NCBI GenBank assembly: GCA_020025515.1
Contig: JAHHRZ010000003.1
Location: forward strand, 140,597 to 204,596
Direction of reading: 5' to 3'
From: Oscillospiraceae bacterium
GTDB taxonomy: Bacteria; Bacillota; Clostridia; Oscillospirales; Oscillospiraceae
DNA length: 64,000 bases
Of the stretch, positions 44,401 through 52,333 are shown piece by piece. The notes beneath the pieces were generated by a model. The model made no database searches and had not been told where the DNA came from. It saw only the letters and a list, made by a program, of their open reading frames with translations. The position numbers and the translations under genes are program-made. Numbering within the stretch: the stretch's first letter is position 1; every line of letters starts with the position of its first letter.

Positions 44401-44565
44401 GACGGCAACAGAGATATTTCCTTCACCGCCGTCAATAGCGGTTCCTTCTCCATGCCTCACACCGGATCGGACGGCTTCATCGCCGTGCCGTTTGGGGCAA
44501 CGCTGCTCTTGCTGTCCGCAAGTACCCTGGCATTTACCAGCCGAAAGAAAAAAGAAGAGGTCTGA
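41458..44565 (+). CDS. Sortase-anchored adhesin: thioester domain and CnaB repeats
   Basis: A 1,035-residue cell-wall protein. A signal peptide (about 1-28) is followed by a Thr/Glu/Pro/Ser-rich stalk (30-150). Next comes a thioester domain with YCIEPD (Cys208) and ATQIIVWE (Gln273), the two residues that form the internal thioester in surface adhesins that bind host or cell targets covalently. Then a beta domain and three tandem CnaB/SpaA repeats of 92 residues (about 600-875), a further CnaB-like domain, and the C-terminal sorting signal MPHTG (999-1003), a hydrophobic span and a KKKEE tail. It is placed first in the pilus cluster, as a tip adhesin would be. Expected role: attachment to another cell or to host tissue (inference). 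Confidence 0.9.
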   Translation: MKKTKLRVLSLLLALVLIVGLLPVEALAATVTEPQHTETQEAEPTEVSAEDPQPATMPEETDVSTSTTSEESSVPTDTTEPTTESVLEPVEEAATEPIPSPSVPESTDTPVESEENSKETAPQETPPEPSFPSEMEQILPINGPTPNGYIPFSQINTVWTQGYVFRTDESAPNLKYNYTLKDGAHTTNIDFLYVMRLHVGGRYKVAYCIEPDTPVDSGADYGSGSNSGVSGDWMSNLTRNQQTTIGLAMLYSNIHHPDNLTSIESVEWEVATQIIVWEIVMGMRSSTAPYSCTNSSLINQFDSGSGVRYFDGSNNHYLKGIRAKYNTISSEMAIHKIVPSFTERKSDIAPTHTMKQQPNGSYSVDLTDSNGVLNRYQFSSKSPVTINQSGNTLTATAPKGASFGKLQFQASREIPNPENPACLFRIFYLGGNNQTMASPPDISNVPYDPVPAYFKLEAEASGTATIFKTAENFDVEGYHFKIYNWDRNKSWFGKTDLNGQVYLTDKHYNEPGSKTYTFEHLQDGEYTFLEVLSKKGTGYVFPDSWQIKVTNGGKTVYDKTFYPGDFTKDDNGDCRLDSIQITGLSNGGKMVMTINNASEKTGLHILKTSDDGNVAGITFTIEEWVPGLGYCRIGKYTTDNNGKIYIKKLSIGTKYRVTETVPAGYEAEKKSQEITIQDGTNTLTFVNHRLRRDLELIKTADDGNVAGISFTVEEWQSNSSYSKIGTYTTDSKGKLTVPSLTVGRKYRVTESVPDGYEAEKQSQEITIQNGTNTLTFVNHRLRKSLELIKTADDGNVAGISFTVEEWRPNSGYFKIGTYTTDSKGKLTVPALAVGNKYRITESVPDGYEAEKQIQEITIRNGTNTLTFVNHPMLGSITIRKIDLQSNPLSGITFLLEYSEDNGTTWKPVVFREERSKFMPGGCTSPGLSDGSLTTDADGSVTFTGLAISTKKRHIQYRLTETATQPGYTLMTEPIFVGELPQDGNRDISFTAVNSGSFSMPHTGSDGFIAVPFGATLLLLSASTLAFTSRKKKEEV
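43260..44085 (+). repeat. Three tandem 276-bp CnaB-coding repeats
   Basis: Units begin near 43260, 43536 and 43812, each encoding about 92 residues of one CnaB domain. Units 2 and 3 are nearly identical in DNA for long stretches (for example CATCAAAACCGCAGACGATG), while unit 1 is more diverged, so units 2 and 3 come from a recent duplication. Confidence 0.85.
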
Positions 44566-44587
44566 GCCATGACCGTTCTCATCTATT

Positions 44588-44610
44588 GGAGCAGAGATGC
44601 TCCCTTTTTT
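44588..44610 (+). terminator. Terminator between adhesin and backbone pilin genes
   Basis: GGAGCA-GAGA-TGCTCC followed by CTTTTTT. It would separate the level of adhesin from that of the backbone pilin. Confidence 0.8.
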
Positions 44611-44667
44611 TATGTCTCCCTACCCCAAAACAATCAAAAAATATAATGAAAGGATAACATAAACATC

Positions 44668-46569
44668 ATGAAAAAGTTTTTTTCTCTTCTCCTGGCCCTG
44701 ACTTTATGTCTGAGCCTTGCTTCCGTGGCCTTCGCCGCCACAGCACCCAACGCCACCATCGACACCGGCCGGACTGCCAGTCTGAGCCTGTACAAATATG
44801 ATTTCACCTCTGCCAATAAAGACGGTATTTTGGAATGGGATACCTACATTTCCACCGGCTTACCTGATAAGGCCGTGGAAGAAGCCCTGGCTTCCTACGC
44901 TCTGCAGGGTGTTGTCTTCACCTATCTCAAGGTTGCTGACATCACCACTTACTCTGCTCAGGAGGCAGACGGTTATAAAGACATGGTGCTCTACGCCATG
45001 ACAGAATCCGGAGCCACCACACAGCTGCTCACCGCTCTGGGCCTGTCTCCTGCGGATGCCTACCGTTCCGAGAGCAAGACTCTGTATTTTACCTCTGATA
45101 AGCTGGTTGACGCCCTGAACGCCAAGCAGCAGGAAAACTCCTCCAATCTCAAAAACGCACTGGAGCGTTTGGTTGCCGATCATGGCGGCACAAATCTGCC
45201 CGAAACCGACCAGAACGGTCATACCTCCGCAAACGGTCTGGATCTGGGCCTGTACCTCATCGTAGAGACCTATGTCCCTGAAAATGTGTTCACGACCACG
45301 AACCCCTTCTTCCTGAGCCTCCCTTCCACCACCATTGACGGTAAGGAATGGAATTATGATCTCACTGTCTACCCCAAGAACGAGACGGATCAGCCCACGC
45401 TGGAAAAGACCCTGAGAGAATCCAAACCCGATACCGGCAAGCACAACGGCAAGACAGACGACATCACCGACGGCTATGCCCACACCGGCACCGGCTCCGA
45501 CGGGGATGTGGTGGACTATCAGATCATTTCTACACTGCCCAAGATCACTTCCAATGCTACCGCTTTGACCGCCTACACTTTCAACGATACCTTGTCCAAG
45601 GGAATTGATTACAACAAAAAAGACGTCAAACTGGAATGGTTCAAGGATGCTGCCTGCACACAGAAAGTTGCAGCATGGGACGAAGCCTCCGGTAAATTCA
45701 CTGTGGCCTATGGCACTGCTGGCAACGGGGCCACCACCATGGAAATTGCCATGACCCCTGCCGGTCTGGACGAAATCAACAATGCTGACACAGTCTACGA
45801 TGCTGCCAGACTCTTCCGTGGCTACAGCAGCTGTACCCTGCGCATCACCTACACCGGCACCGTCAATTCCAGTGCCGAAGTAGTTTGCGGTGACAACGGC
45901 AACCCCAATACCGTAAAGCTCACCTGGAAGCGTACCAACACCTCCTACTATGACACGCTGCAGGACGATTGCCATTTCTACAGCTATGGCATGGATCTGA
46001 CAAAGAAATTCAATGATGACGAGGGTAACTTTGCAAATGTTCAATTTGTGATCCACAACGACACCGACAACTACTGGGTAAAGGCTCAGCTCAACGAAGC
46101 CGAAGGGATTTACTATGTGACTGGCCATGTGGCTGAGGAGGCCCAGGGCACCAAATTTATCCCTGTTTCAGCCGGTGATCAGCCCGGTAAGGTTATCATC
46201 AAGGGCCTGGAAGATGACACCTATACCATCACGGAGGTGGCCACCGATGCAGGCTACACCCTCCTGGAGGAGGCTGTTAAAGTGGTGATTACCTCCAAAG
46301 GAAACGGTGTTGTTTGTCCGGTGTGCGGCAAAGAAGGCATTACCGCAACCGCTGCCGTAAACGGTGATCCCGTAACCATGACCGAAGACAACGGCTCTGT
46401 GAGTGCCATTGTTCCCCTGACTGTAGTAAACACCAAGGGCTTTGACCTGCCTCGCTCCGGCGATCATGGCACATGGCTGTTTGCTGTCGGTGGTGCGATC
46501 CTGTTCTGTGCGGGCATTGCCTGTCTGGCTGTTGTGATGCTCAAGCAGAAAAAAGCTGCTAAGCACTAA
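44668..46569 (+). CDS. Major (backbone) pilin of a sortase-assembled pilus
   Basis: A 633-residue pilin. Signal peptide (about 1-23, ending AFA). The pilin motif VYPKN near residues 234-238 holds the Lys (237) that pilus sortases join to the next subunit. The last domain is CnaB-like with the E-box-type sequence TITEVATDAGYT. The C-terminus has the sorting signal LPRSG (from residue 594), a membrane span and a KQKKAAKH tail. LPRSG differs from LPxTG at the fourth position. A pair of Cys in the last domain (VCPVCGKEG) is unusual for a pilin. The gene lies between the adhesin and two class C sortases, the normal content of a pilus island. AAAGGATAAC lies upstream of the ATG. Confidence 0.9.
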   Translation: MKKFFSLLLALTLCLSLASVAFAATAPNATIDTGRTASLSLYKYDFTSANKDGILEWDTYISTGLPDKAVEEALASYALQGVVFTYLKVADITTYSAQEADGYKDMVLYAMTESGATTQLLTALGLSPADAYRSESKTLYFTSDKLVDALNAKQQENSSNLKNALERLVADHGGTNLPETDQNGHTSANGLDLGLYLIVETYVPENVFTTTNPFFLSLPSTTIDGKEWNYDLTVYPKNETDQPTLEKTLRESKPDTGKHNGKTDDITDGYAHTGTGSDGDVVDYQIISTLPKITSNATALTAYTFNDTLSKGIDYNKKDVKLEWFKDAACTQKVAAWDEASGKFTVAYGTAGNGATTMEIAMTPAGLDEINNADTVYDAARLFRGYSSCTLRITYTGTVNSSAEVVCGDNGNPNTVKLTWKRTNTSYYDTLQDDCHFYSYGMDLTKKFNDDEGNFANVQFVIHNDTDNYWVKAQLNEAEGIYYVTGHVAEEAQGTKFIPVSAGDQPGKVIIKGLEDDTYTITEVATDAGYTLLEEAVKVVITSKGNGVVCPVCGKEGITATAAVNGDPVTMTEDNGSVSAIVPLTVVNTKGFDLPRSGDHGTWLFAVGGAILFCAGIACLAVVMLKQKKAAKH

Positions 46570-46589
46570 AGAAACTTTGGAAGGATATT

Positions 46590-47471
46590 TTGAAAAAGAA
46601 ACTATGTATTTGCGCCGTATTGATCCTTCTGTCCCTTCTGGGGGCGGCCATGCTGTCCTATCCAATCGTCAGCAATTACTATATGGCCCGGCATCAGTCC
46701 CAAGTATTGAGTCAATATGAGGAGGCTGTCGAGTCCCGAACGCAGACCGGACTGGAGGCGGACCGGGCCATTGCGCAGCGCTACAATCTGGAACTGTCAG
46801 CAGGCAGCCTGGTGGACTTCACCACAGCCGACGGGATTGCCTACACAGACATTCTGAACGCCGCCCAAAACGGCGTCATGGGCTATGTGGAAATCCCCGA
46901 CATTCAGGTGCTGCTGCCCATCTACCATGGCACAGGTGATGATGTCCTGGCAAATGGAGCCGGGCATATGCCCAACACATCCTTCCCCATCGGCGGCAAA
47001 AGCACCCATGCGGTTATCTCCGCTCATAGTGCTATGGCTACCGCACGGATGTTTACAGATCTGGTTCAGCTCCGGGAAGGGGACCGATTTTTTATCCATG
47101 TTCTGGACGAGGAGCTTGTATATGAGGTAGACAGGATCTTAACAGTCCTGCCCTCCGAAATTCAATATCTGTCCATTGTACCGGAACAGGATTTCGTGAC
47201 CCTGCTGACCTGTGTTCCTTATGGGGTCAACTCCCACCGCCTGCTGGTGCGGGGGCATCGGGTGGAGGCGGAAGCCTCTGTAAGCCCACCACCAGAGTCC
47301 CAGGCAAATGCGCTCACAGACGAAGGCGCATCGTCCACCTGGATGTCAAAATATTGGGAAGGGATTCAATACGGACTTGTCATTTTCACGGTATTGGCAC
47401 TGACTGTTCTGGCTGCCATAGCTTGTAAAAAGCTTGTTAATAAGAGGAAGCACCATGAAAAACAGAACTAA
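46590..47471 (+). CDS. Class C (pilin-polymerising) sortase 1
   Basis: A membrane-bound transpeptidase that links pilin subunits. The 293 residues have an N-terminal span, the sortase domain with the catalytic His (ISAHSAM, His146), Cys (LLTCVPYG, Cys208) and Arg (NSHRLLVRG), and a C-terminal membrane span plus basic tail, the layout of class C. The DP(F/W) lid motif that usually covers the active site was not found. It starts at TTG 46590, fixed by GGAAGGA at 6 bases spacing. The end overlaps the second sortase gene by 17 bases. Together the two should build and anchor the pilus. Confidence 0.9.
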   Translation: MKKKLCICAVLILLSLLGAAMLSYPIVSNYYMARHQSQVLSQYEEAVESRTQTGLEADRAIAQRYNLELSAGSLVDFTTADGIAYTDILNAAQNGVMGYVEIPDIQVLLPIYHGTGDDVLANGAGHMPNTSFPIGGKSTHAVISAHSAMATARMFTDLVQLREGDRFFIHVLDEELVYEVDRILTVLPSEIQYLSIVPEQDFVTLLTCVPYGVNSHRLLVRGHRVEAEASVSPPPESQANALTDEGASSTWMSKYWEGIQYGLVIFTVLALTVLAAIACKKLVNKRKHHEKQN

Positions 47472-48204
47472 GCAATTCGTTCTTCTTTGTATCCTGCTCA
47501 CCATATCCGGCCTGTTGCTTATGCTCTACCCCACCTTGCATGCATGGAAAAGCAAAAGTGAAACAGACCTGGCCGTGCAGCGTTTTCGGAAAAACACGTC
47601 TGTGACTCCATCCGCAGGCCCTCAAGAGGCCAATCAGAAAGCAGATGAAACAGAGCCTGTGAGCACCATCAAATATCCAGAACTCCTACAGGCCATGCAA
47701 ACCTATAATCAGCGTATATGGGTAGACGGGCAGTCCGATTTGTGCGACACAGGGAGCTATCAGAAGCCGGTGTTTGACCTGAAAGATTATGGGATCGAAG
47801 ACGAAGTTTTTGGGATTCTATCTATCCCAAAGATGGATTTAGAGCTGCCCCTTTTCCTGGGAGCCACAGAGGAGCATCTGGAAAACGGCGCTGCACAGAT
47901 GTCCCAAACTTCCATGCCAATCGGCGGAAACAACACCAATACTGTGATCGCAGGGCACCGTGGATGGAACGGTGCCCTGCTTTTTCGGCACATAGAATTA
48001 CTTGAAATCGGGGACGAAGTCACCGTTACCAACCTATGGGACACGTTGACTTATGAGGTGGCAGACATTCAGATTATTGAGCCGTATGAGGTGGATCGGG
48101 TGCTCATTCAGACAGGACGTGACCTGCTGACCTTGCTGACCTGCCACCCCTATGGCTCCGGCGGGCGGTACCGATATGTGGTGTATTGTGAGCGTGTACC
48201 GTAG
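47455..48204 (+). CDS. Class C-like sortase 2
   Basis: A second sortase, 249 residues, with one N-terminal span, then the sortase fold with His (IAGHRGWNG, His168), Cys (LLTLLTCHPYG, Cys230) and Arg (GGRYRYVVYCER). It lacks the C-terminal membrane span of sortase 1, so it may have a different job, such as attaching the finished pilus to the wall or joining the adhesin. The start at ATG 47455 has AAGAGGAAG upstream and lies inside the end of the first sortase gene, showing coupled translation. In-frame TTG at 47434 lacks a good site. Confidence 0.88.
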   Translation: MKNRTKQFVLLCILLTISGLLLMLYPTLHAWKSKSETDLAVQRFRKNTSVTPSAGPQEANQKADETEPVSTIKYPELLQAMQTYNQRIWVDGQSDLCDTGSYQKPVFDLKDYGIEDEVFGILSIPKMDLELPLFLGATEEHLENGAAQMSQTSMPIGGNNTNTVIAGHRGWNGALLFRHIELLEIGDEVTVTNLWDTLTYEVADIQIIEPYEVDRVLIQTGRDLLTLLTCHPYGSGGRYRYVVYCERVP

Positions 48205-48230
48205 AAAATCGAAGCAAAGGAGGACACAAT

Positions 48231-48458
48231 ATGGCAGTGAATCGCAAAAATGTAAGCACGATCAGCAAGCTTTTGGAAGCTGGATTCACTACAGAAAAAG
48301 ATATTCTTTCCATGACATTGGATGAAATTCTGCGTCTGCCGGGGATTCGTCTTGCGGATATCAAGTGCATCAACGAGCTGCAAAAAAGCATCCGGGAAAA
48401 TAAAATCATTACATTTTTGTGTAATAACAGCAGCAGTTCCAATACAAACCCTGACTGA
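48231..48458 (+). CDS. Small helix-hairpin-helix-like protein
   Basis: A 75-residue soluble protein with a pattern close to the RNA-polymerase alpha C-terminal or HhH fold: LEAGFTTEKDILSMTLDEIL, then LPGIRLADIKCINELQKSI. Such folds bind DNA or RNA without sequence preference. Small proteins of this kind recur next to the primase-like gene in conjugative elements of this family. AAAGGAGGAC lies 6-7 bases before the ATG. It follows the sortase genes by 26 bases and precedes the primase-like gene. Confidence 0.65.
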   Translation: MAVNRKNVSTISKLLEAGFTTEKDILSMTLDEILRLPGIRLADIKCINELQKSIRENKIITFLCNNSSSSNTNPD

Positions 48459-48529
48459 TTTCGAGACAAAAATCAGCAGGGTTTTGCTCTGTTTCACGCA
48501 AATTTTTGCACAGACAGGAGGTAAAAACA

Positions 48530-49486
48530 GTGCCATATATCCCACGAGAGCAGGTGGAAAAAGCAAAAGAAATGGACTTGCTTACTTATTTAAAGACCTT
48601 TGAACCGGACGAACTGGTGCATTTTGCAGGCAACACCTACTGCACACGAGAGCATGATTCCTTAAAAATCAGCAACGGAAAATGGTATTGGTTTTCCCGG
48701 GGGATGGGTGGAAGATCCGCTTTGGACTATCTCATCAAGGTCAAAGAAATGCCGTTTATGGATGCGGTCAGACGCATTTTGGGACAGGAAATGTCTATGC
48801 CTGCCCCGGTATATCAGGTGCAGAACGAACCGAAAAAAGAGTTTGAACTGCCTCAGCGGTGCTGGTATTCCAATCGGGTTTTCTCCTACCTTCAGGGACG
48901 AGGCATTGATGGTGAGATCATCCAATCCTGCATAAATGCTGGCCGGATCTATGAAAGTTATCCTCATCATAATGCTGTCTTTGTTGGATTCAATCCGGAA
49001 GGCCAGCCAAAATATGCCGCCCTTCGAGGCACTGAATCCGACTTTAAGAGGGAAGCATATGGCAGCGATAAGCGTTTTTCATTCTGTCTTCCTGCCCAAA
49101 TCCACGCCTCTACCGTGCATCTGTTTGAGGCTGCCATTGATCTGTTATCCTATGCAACCATGGCCAAAATGAGCGGCAAAGACTTCCGTGCCACGCACTT
49201 ATTGTCTCTTGCAGGGGTATACAAGCCCTCAAAAGAGGGTACGGAAATCACAATTCCCCCGGCGCTTTCTCAGTTTTTATCCATGCATCCAGAGGTTTGT
49301 CAGATCGTTCTTCGGCTGGATAATGACCTCACCGGGCAGTTTGCGGCGAGGTCTTTACAGGCCGCTTTGTCCGAAAAATACATGGTAAAGATTGCGCTGC
49401 CGTCCCACGGAAAGGACTATAACGACATGCTTTGCCACGTCCTTGGGCACAGTAAAGCACCCAAAAGGCACGATCTGGAACGCTAA
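48530..49486 (+). CDS. Primase-like protein (DUF3991 and TOPRIM)
   Basis: Probably primes DNA synthesis on the transferred single strand. The 318 residues have an N-terminal DUF3991-like segment with the zinc-finger-derived pattern YCTREHDSLKISNGKWYWFS, which corresponds to the CHC2-type primase finger without all the Cys, then GGRSALDYLI. The C-terminal half is a TOPRIM fold (IVLRLDNDLTGQFAARSL, acidic Asp pair). It begins at GTG 48530, set by AGGAGG at 8 bases spacing; an upstream TTG is rejected. Followed by the probable origin of transfer. Confidence 0.85.
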   Translation: MPYIPREQVEKAKEMDLLTYLKTFEPDELVHFAGNTYCTREHDSLKISNGKWYWFSRGMGGRSALDYLIKVKEMPFMDAVRRILGQEMSMPAPVYQVQNEPKKEFELPQRCWYSNRVFSYLQGRGIDGEIIQSCINAGRIYESYPHHNAVFVGFNPEGQPKYAALRGTESDFKREAYGSDKRFSFCLPAQIHASTVHLFEAAIDLLSYATMAKMSGKDFRATHLLSLAGVYKPSKEGTEITIPPALSQFLSMHPEVCQIVLRLDNDLTGQFAARSLQAALSEKYMVKIALPSHGKDYNDMLCHVLGHSKAPKRHDLER

Positions 49487-49575
49487 AAAATACTGATTCT
49501 GCACCTCTGTTTTTGCGCTCTGCATGGCACCTTGAAAAACGGCCATTTTCTCCAGTGTACCAAAATCAATTTTCC

Positions 49576-49700
49576 TTCAGCCGGTCCGCCCGGAGGGGCT
49601 GCCCAGGGGGCAGGGAATCTGCAATACTTTCGCAAGCATCGCCAAGTCGCTACTTGGCCAGCTTGTCAGGGGGAAGCCCCCTGAAACCCCCTTTCACAAT
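49576..49700 (+). other. Probable origin of transfer (oriT)
   Basis: A non-coding, GC-rich segment just before the MobC and relaxase genes. It holds two close hairpins: GCCAAGT/ACTTGGC (49641-49658, 4-base loop) and CAGGGGG/CCCCCTG (49667-49683, 3-base loop), joined by CAGCTTGT. Arrangement and place match the oriT of mobilisable Firmicutes elements with MOB-P-type relaxases. The nick site cannot be read from sequence alone. Confidence 0.6.
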
Positions 49701-49733
49701 GTACCATTTTCAGCTTTAGGAGGTGATACTCAT

Positions 49734-50105
49734 ATGACCGAAATTGAAAAAGAAAAGAAGAAAATTACCCCCCATACCGGCATCTATCCTTGCCATGTGC
49801 AGGTATGGCTTACACGAGAGACATTTGACAAACTAAATCATGATTACAGAGTCTGTGGATACAGTACAAGAGAAGCTTATCTGCGGCAGCTCATTGCCGG
49901 AGTGCAGCCCAAGGCCTCTCCACCACTGGAGTACTGGGAGTTGATGACCGCCCTGCGCAACATCGGGAACAACATGAATCAGGTTGCGGCGAAAGCACAC
50001 CGTCTGAATGTGATTGATGTCAAGCGTTACGATGATGCTTACCACGAGCTGCAGGATGTAATTCAAGAGATGACCAAGGTCTTTATCATCCCAGGAGGCG
50101 TCTAA
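49734..50105 (+). CDS. MobC-family relaxosome accessory protein
   Basis: Binds near oriT and helps the relaxase open the DNA. The 123 residues have a ribbon-helix-helix-like N-terminal half (VQVWLTRETFDKLNHDY) and the MobC signature ALRNIGNNMNQVAAKAH. AGGAGGTGAT precedes the ATG, and the stop overlaps the relaxase start by one base (TAATG), so the two are translated together. Usual length for the family. Confidence 0.87.
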   Translation: MTEIEKEKKKITPHTGIYPCHVQVWLTRETFDKLNHDYRVCGYSTREAYLRQLIAGVQPKASPPLEYWELMTALRNIGNNMNQVAAKAHRLNVIDVKRYDDAYHELQDVIQEMTKVFIIPGGV

Positions 50106-51544
50106 TGGCGGTTACATCTCTATGGCGTATCAAGGGGTGGCTGGGGGATGTGGTGATCTACATTGAGAACCCGGAGAAAACTACGAACCCAGCTTTTGTT
50201 TCAGCGGAGAGTCTGGATGATGTCATCCGCTATGCGGTGAATCAAAACAAGACCACACAAGGAGCTGACACACCGACCGAAGAAGAGGGTGACAAGAAGC
50301 AGTTTGTAAGCGGTATCAACTGCCTGCCGGATACCGCACGGTTTGAAATGGTAGCTGTAAAGAAACGCTTTGGCAAGGAAAACGGTACCGTAGCTTACCA
50401 TGGTTACCAGTCCTTTGCACCCGGCGAAGCCACGCCGGAACTGGCGCATAAAATCGGCGTGAAGTTGGCCACACAATTATGGGGAGATCGGTACCAGGTT
50501 TTGGTTGCCACTCATTTGGACCACGACCATATTCACAACCACTTTTTAATTAACACCGTATCCTTTGTGGACGGCATTAAATTTCATCGGACCAAGCAGG
50601 ATTATATGGCCATGCGAAAAGCATCGGATGCCCTGTGTAAAGAGCACTGTCTGTCCACCATTGAAAAGCCTAATCGCCCCGGCCAATCTTACGCCGTATG
50701 GAAGGCCGGACAGGAAGGCAAACCTACGATGCACTCTTTGGTCAAAGCAGATGTGGATGAGGCCATTCTGACGGCTCTTACAGATCGGCATTTTTTCCAG
50801 CTCTTACGGGACAAGGGATACGAGCTGAAGATCGGAAAAGATATTTCCGTCCGTCCCCCCGGTCGGGAACGCTTTGTCCGACTGGCCCGAAACTTTGGGG
50901 AACGCTACACCCTGGAGGCCATCCGCAAGCGAATCCTTCAGCATCCTTTCCCCCAGCGGCCAAAGCCGCAGGCCAGGCGTCCGCCTCCTGCCGCCAAGGT
51001 GAAAACCAAGTCCTGGAAATCCGCAAGGCGGTTGACCGGACTGCAAAGCAAGTATTTTTACTGGTGTCATAAGGTGGGCATCCGGCCAAAAACGAAACGT
51101 GGACGCAAGCGTCATTACACCCAGCGAGAAGACTACTTAAAATTCAACGATTTTATTGCAGAGTCCTGGCTGCTGACCAAAAACCGAATCGAGACAAGTG
51201 TGCAGCTGAACGCATACCGCTCTCAGGTGGAAGAAACCATAAAGAGTGTTGACCTTCAGCGCAAACAACTCTATCGGCGGAAACGCACCATAGAAGTCCG
51301 AGACAATCCGGACAAGCAGGCTGCACTGCAAGCGCAAATCGACGTACTTACAAAGCAGATCCGGACTCTGCGCCGGGAACTCCATCTGTGTGACAACATT
51401 GCACAGCGTTCCATCGCTTTGGAAGAAAAAATCAAAACTGCCCGCCAGAATGAGCAGAAAGAAAAAAAGGAGGAAAACGAACATGAACATGGAAGGCGAA
51501 GCCGCTTCGGTAGTGGCCAACCAGGTTATTCATATCGTTGTTGA
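50105..51544 (+). CDS. Relaxase (mobilization nuclease, MOB-P type)
   Basis: Nicks one strand at oriT and pilots it into the recipient. The 479 residues have the catalytic three-His motif as HLDHDHIHNHF (His137, His142, His144, His146). The N-terminal Tyr region is present as DVVIYIENPEKT. The C-terminal half (from about 280) is basic and ends in a coiled coil. A relaxase of this kind needs MobC (upstream) and the coupling protein (downstream), and both are present. The end overlaps the start of the PcfB gene by about 60 bases. Confidence 0.9.
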   Translation: MAVTSLWRIKGWLGDVVIYIENPEKTTNPAFVSAESLDDVIRYAVNQNKTTQGADTPTEEEGDKKQFVSGINCLPDTARFEMVAVKKRFGKENGTVAYHGYQSFAPGEATPELAHKIGVKLATQLWGDRYQVLVATHLDHDHIHNHFLINTVSFVDGIKFHRTKQDYMAMRKASDALCKEHCLSTIEKPNRPGQSYAVWKAGQEGKPTMHSLVKADVDEAILTALTDRHFFQLLRDKGYELKIGKDISVRPPGRERFVRLARNFGERYTLEAIRKRILQHPFPQRPKPQARRPPPAAKVKTKSWKSARRLTGLQSKYFYWCHKVGIRPKTKRGRKRHYTQREDYLKFNDFIAESWLLTKNRIETSVQLNAYRSQVEETIKSVDLQRKQLYRRKRTIEVRDNPDKQAALQAQIDVLTKQIRTLRRELHLCDNIAQRSIALEEKIKTARQNEQKEKKEENEHEHGRRSRFGSGQPGYSYRC

Positions 51545-52331
51545 AGGTTTTGAAATGATTCTGCGGTTGAGCGGCAAAGGGCTCAAGGAACTATCTGAAA
51601 TGCTGTATGTGGCTTTTAAAAACCACGAAGGCAAAGATACGCCGGGAAAACAGAAACTTGCTAAGATCTTGCAAACCGGCACTCCACGAGTATTTGACTT
51701 ACCCAAAGACGAAATCAAGAACTTTGCAAAGGAAGCGAAACGTTATGGTATCTCCTACTGCGTCCTGAAGCCATCCAAACTGGAAGAGAACCCCAAATTT
51801 GAGGTAATCGTCCACCAGGAGGATGCGGAACGTGTCAGCCGCATAATGAACAGGGTCCACACCGCAACCGTGGAAGTGGTACCGGAAAAGGATGCAAAAG
51901 AAATTTCTCTTACCACCGAGGAAGATTTGCTTAGCAGTCTTTTTATTGATACTCAGCAAGGGCAAACACAGGTAGAGGGGCCCACAGGAAAAGCTTCCTC
52001 CATGGAAGAGCCTGAACGCACTCAGCCGGATTCCCTGGATGACTTAGGTTTGGAGCTATTCAGTGAAGAGGGGCTGGACCGCAGCACTTCGCCGCAAAAC
52101 GAAAACCCTATGCCCTCCCGAACACAGCCCAACGACCATCCATACGGGCATTTCTCCGAGAAGTCCAGCAATTCCTCGGAGAAGAAGGTCTCTAAAAACG
52201 AACGCTCCTCTGTCCGGGAGGAACTAAAGAATGTTAAAAAGGAGCTGGATGCAAAGAAAGCACACATTTCGGAAAAAGGTCCGCAAATGCCCAAAGTCCC
52301 CACGCCGAAGGTAACTGGAAAGGAGCGGTAA
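51483..52331 (+). CDS. PcfB-family (DUF3801) protein
   Basis: In the pCF10 system PcfB binds the relaxase and delivers it to the coupling protein. The 282 residues begin in the DUF3801 domain (NQVIHIVVEGFEMILRLSG, then YGISYCVLKPSK and FEVIVHQEDAERVSRIMNR). The second half is a long disordered Ser/Glu/Lys-rich tail. ATG 51483 is used (AGGAGG 9 bases upstream); the longer open frame upstream belongs to the relaxase overlap. It lies exactly between relaxase and coupling protein, in keeping with the bridging role. Confidence 0.85.
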   Translation: MNMEGEAASVVANQVIHIVVEGFEMILRLSGKGLKELSEMLYVAFKNHEGKDTPGKQKLAKILQTGTPRVFDLPKDEIKNFAKEAKRYGISYCVLKPSKLEENPKFEVIVHQEDAERVSRIMNRVHTATVEVVPEKDAKEISLTTEEDLLSSLFIDTQQGQTQVEGPTGKASSMEEPERTQPDSLDDLGLELFSEEGLDRSTSPQNENPMPSRTQPNDHPYGHFSEKSSNSSEKKVSKNERSSVREELKNVKKELDAKKAHISEKGPQMPKVPTPKVTGKER

Positions 52332-52333
52332 AA

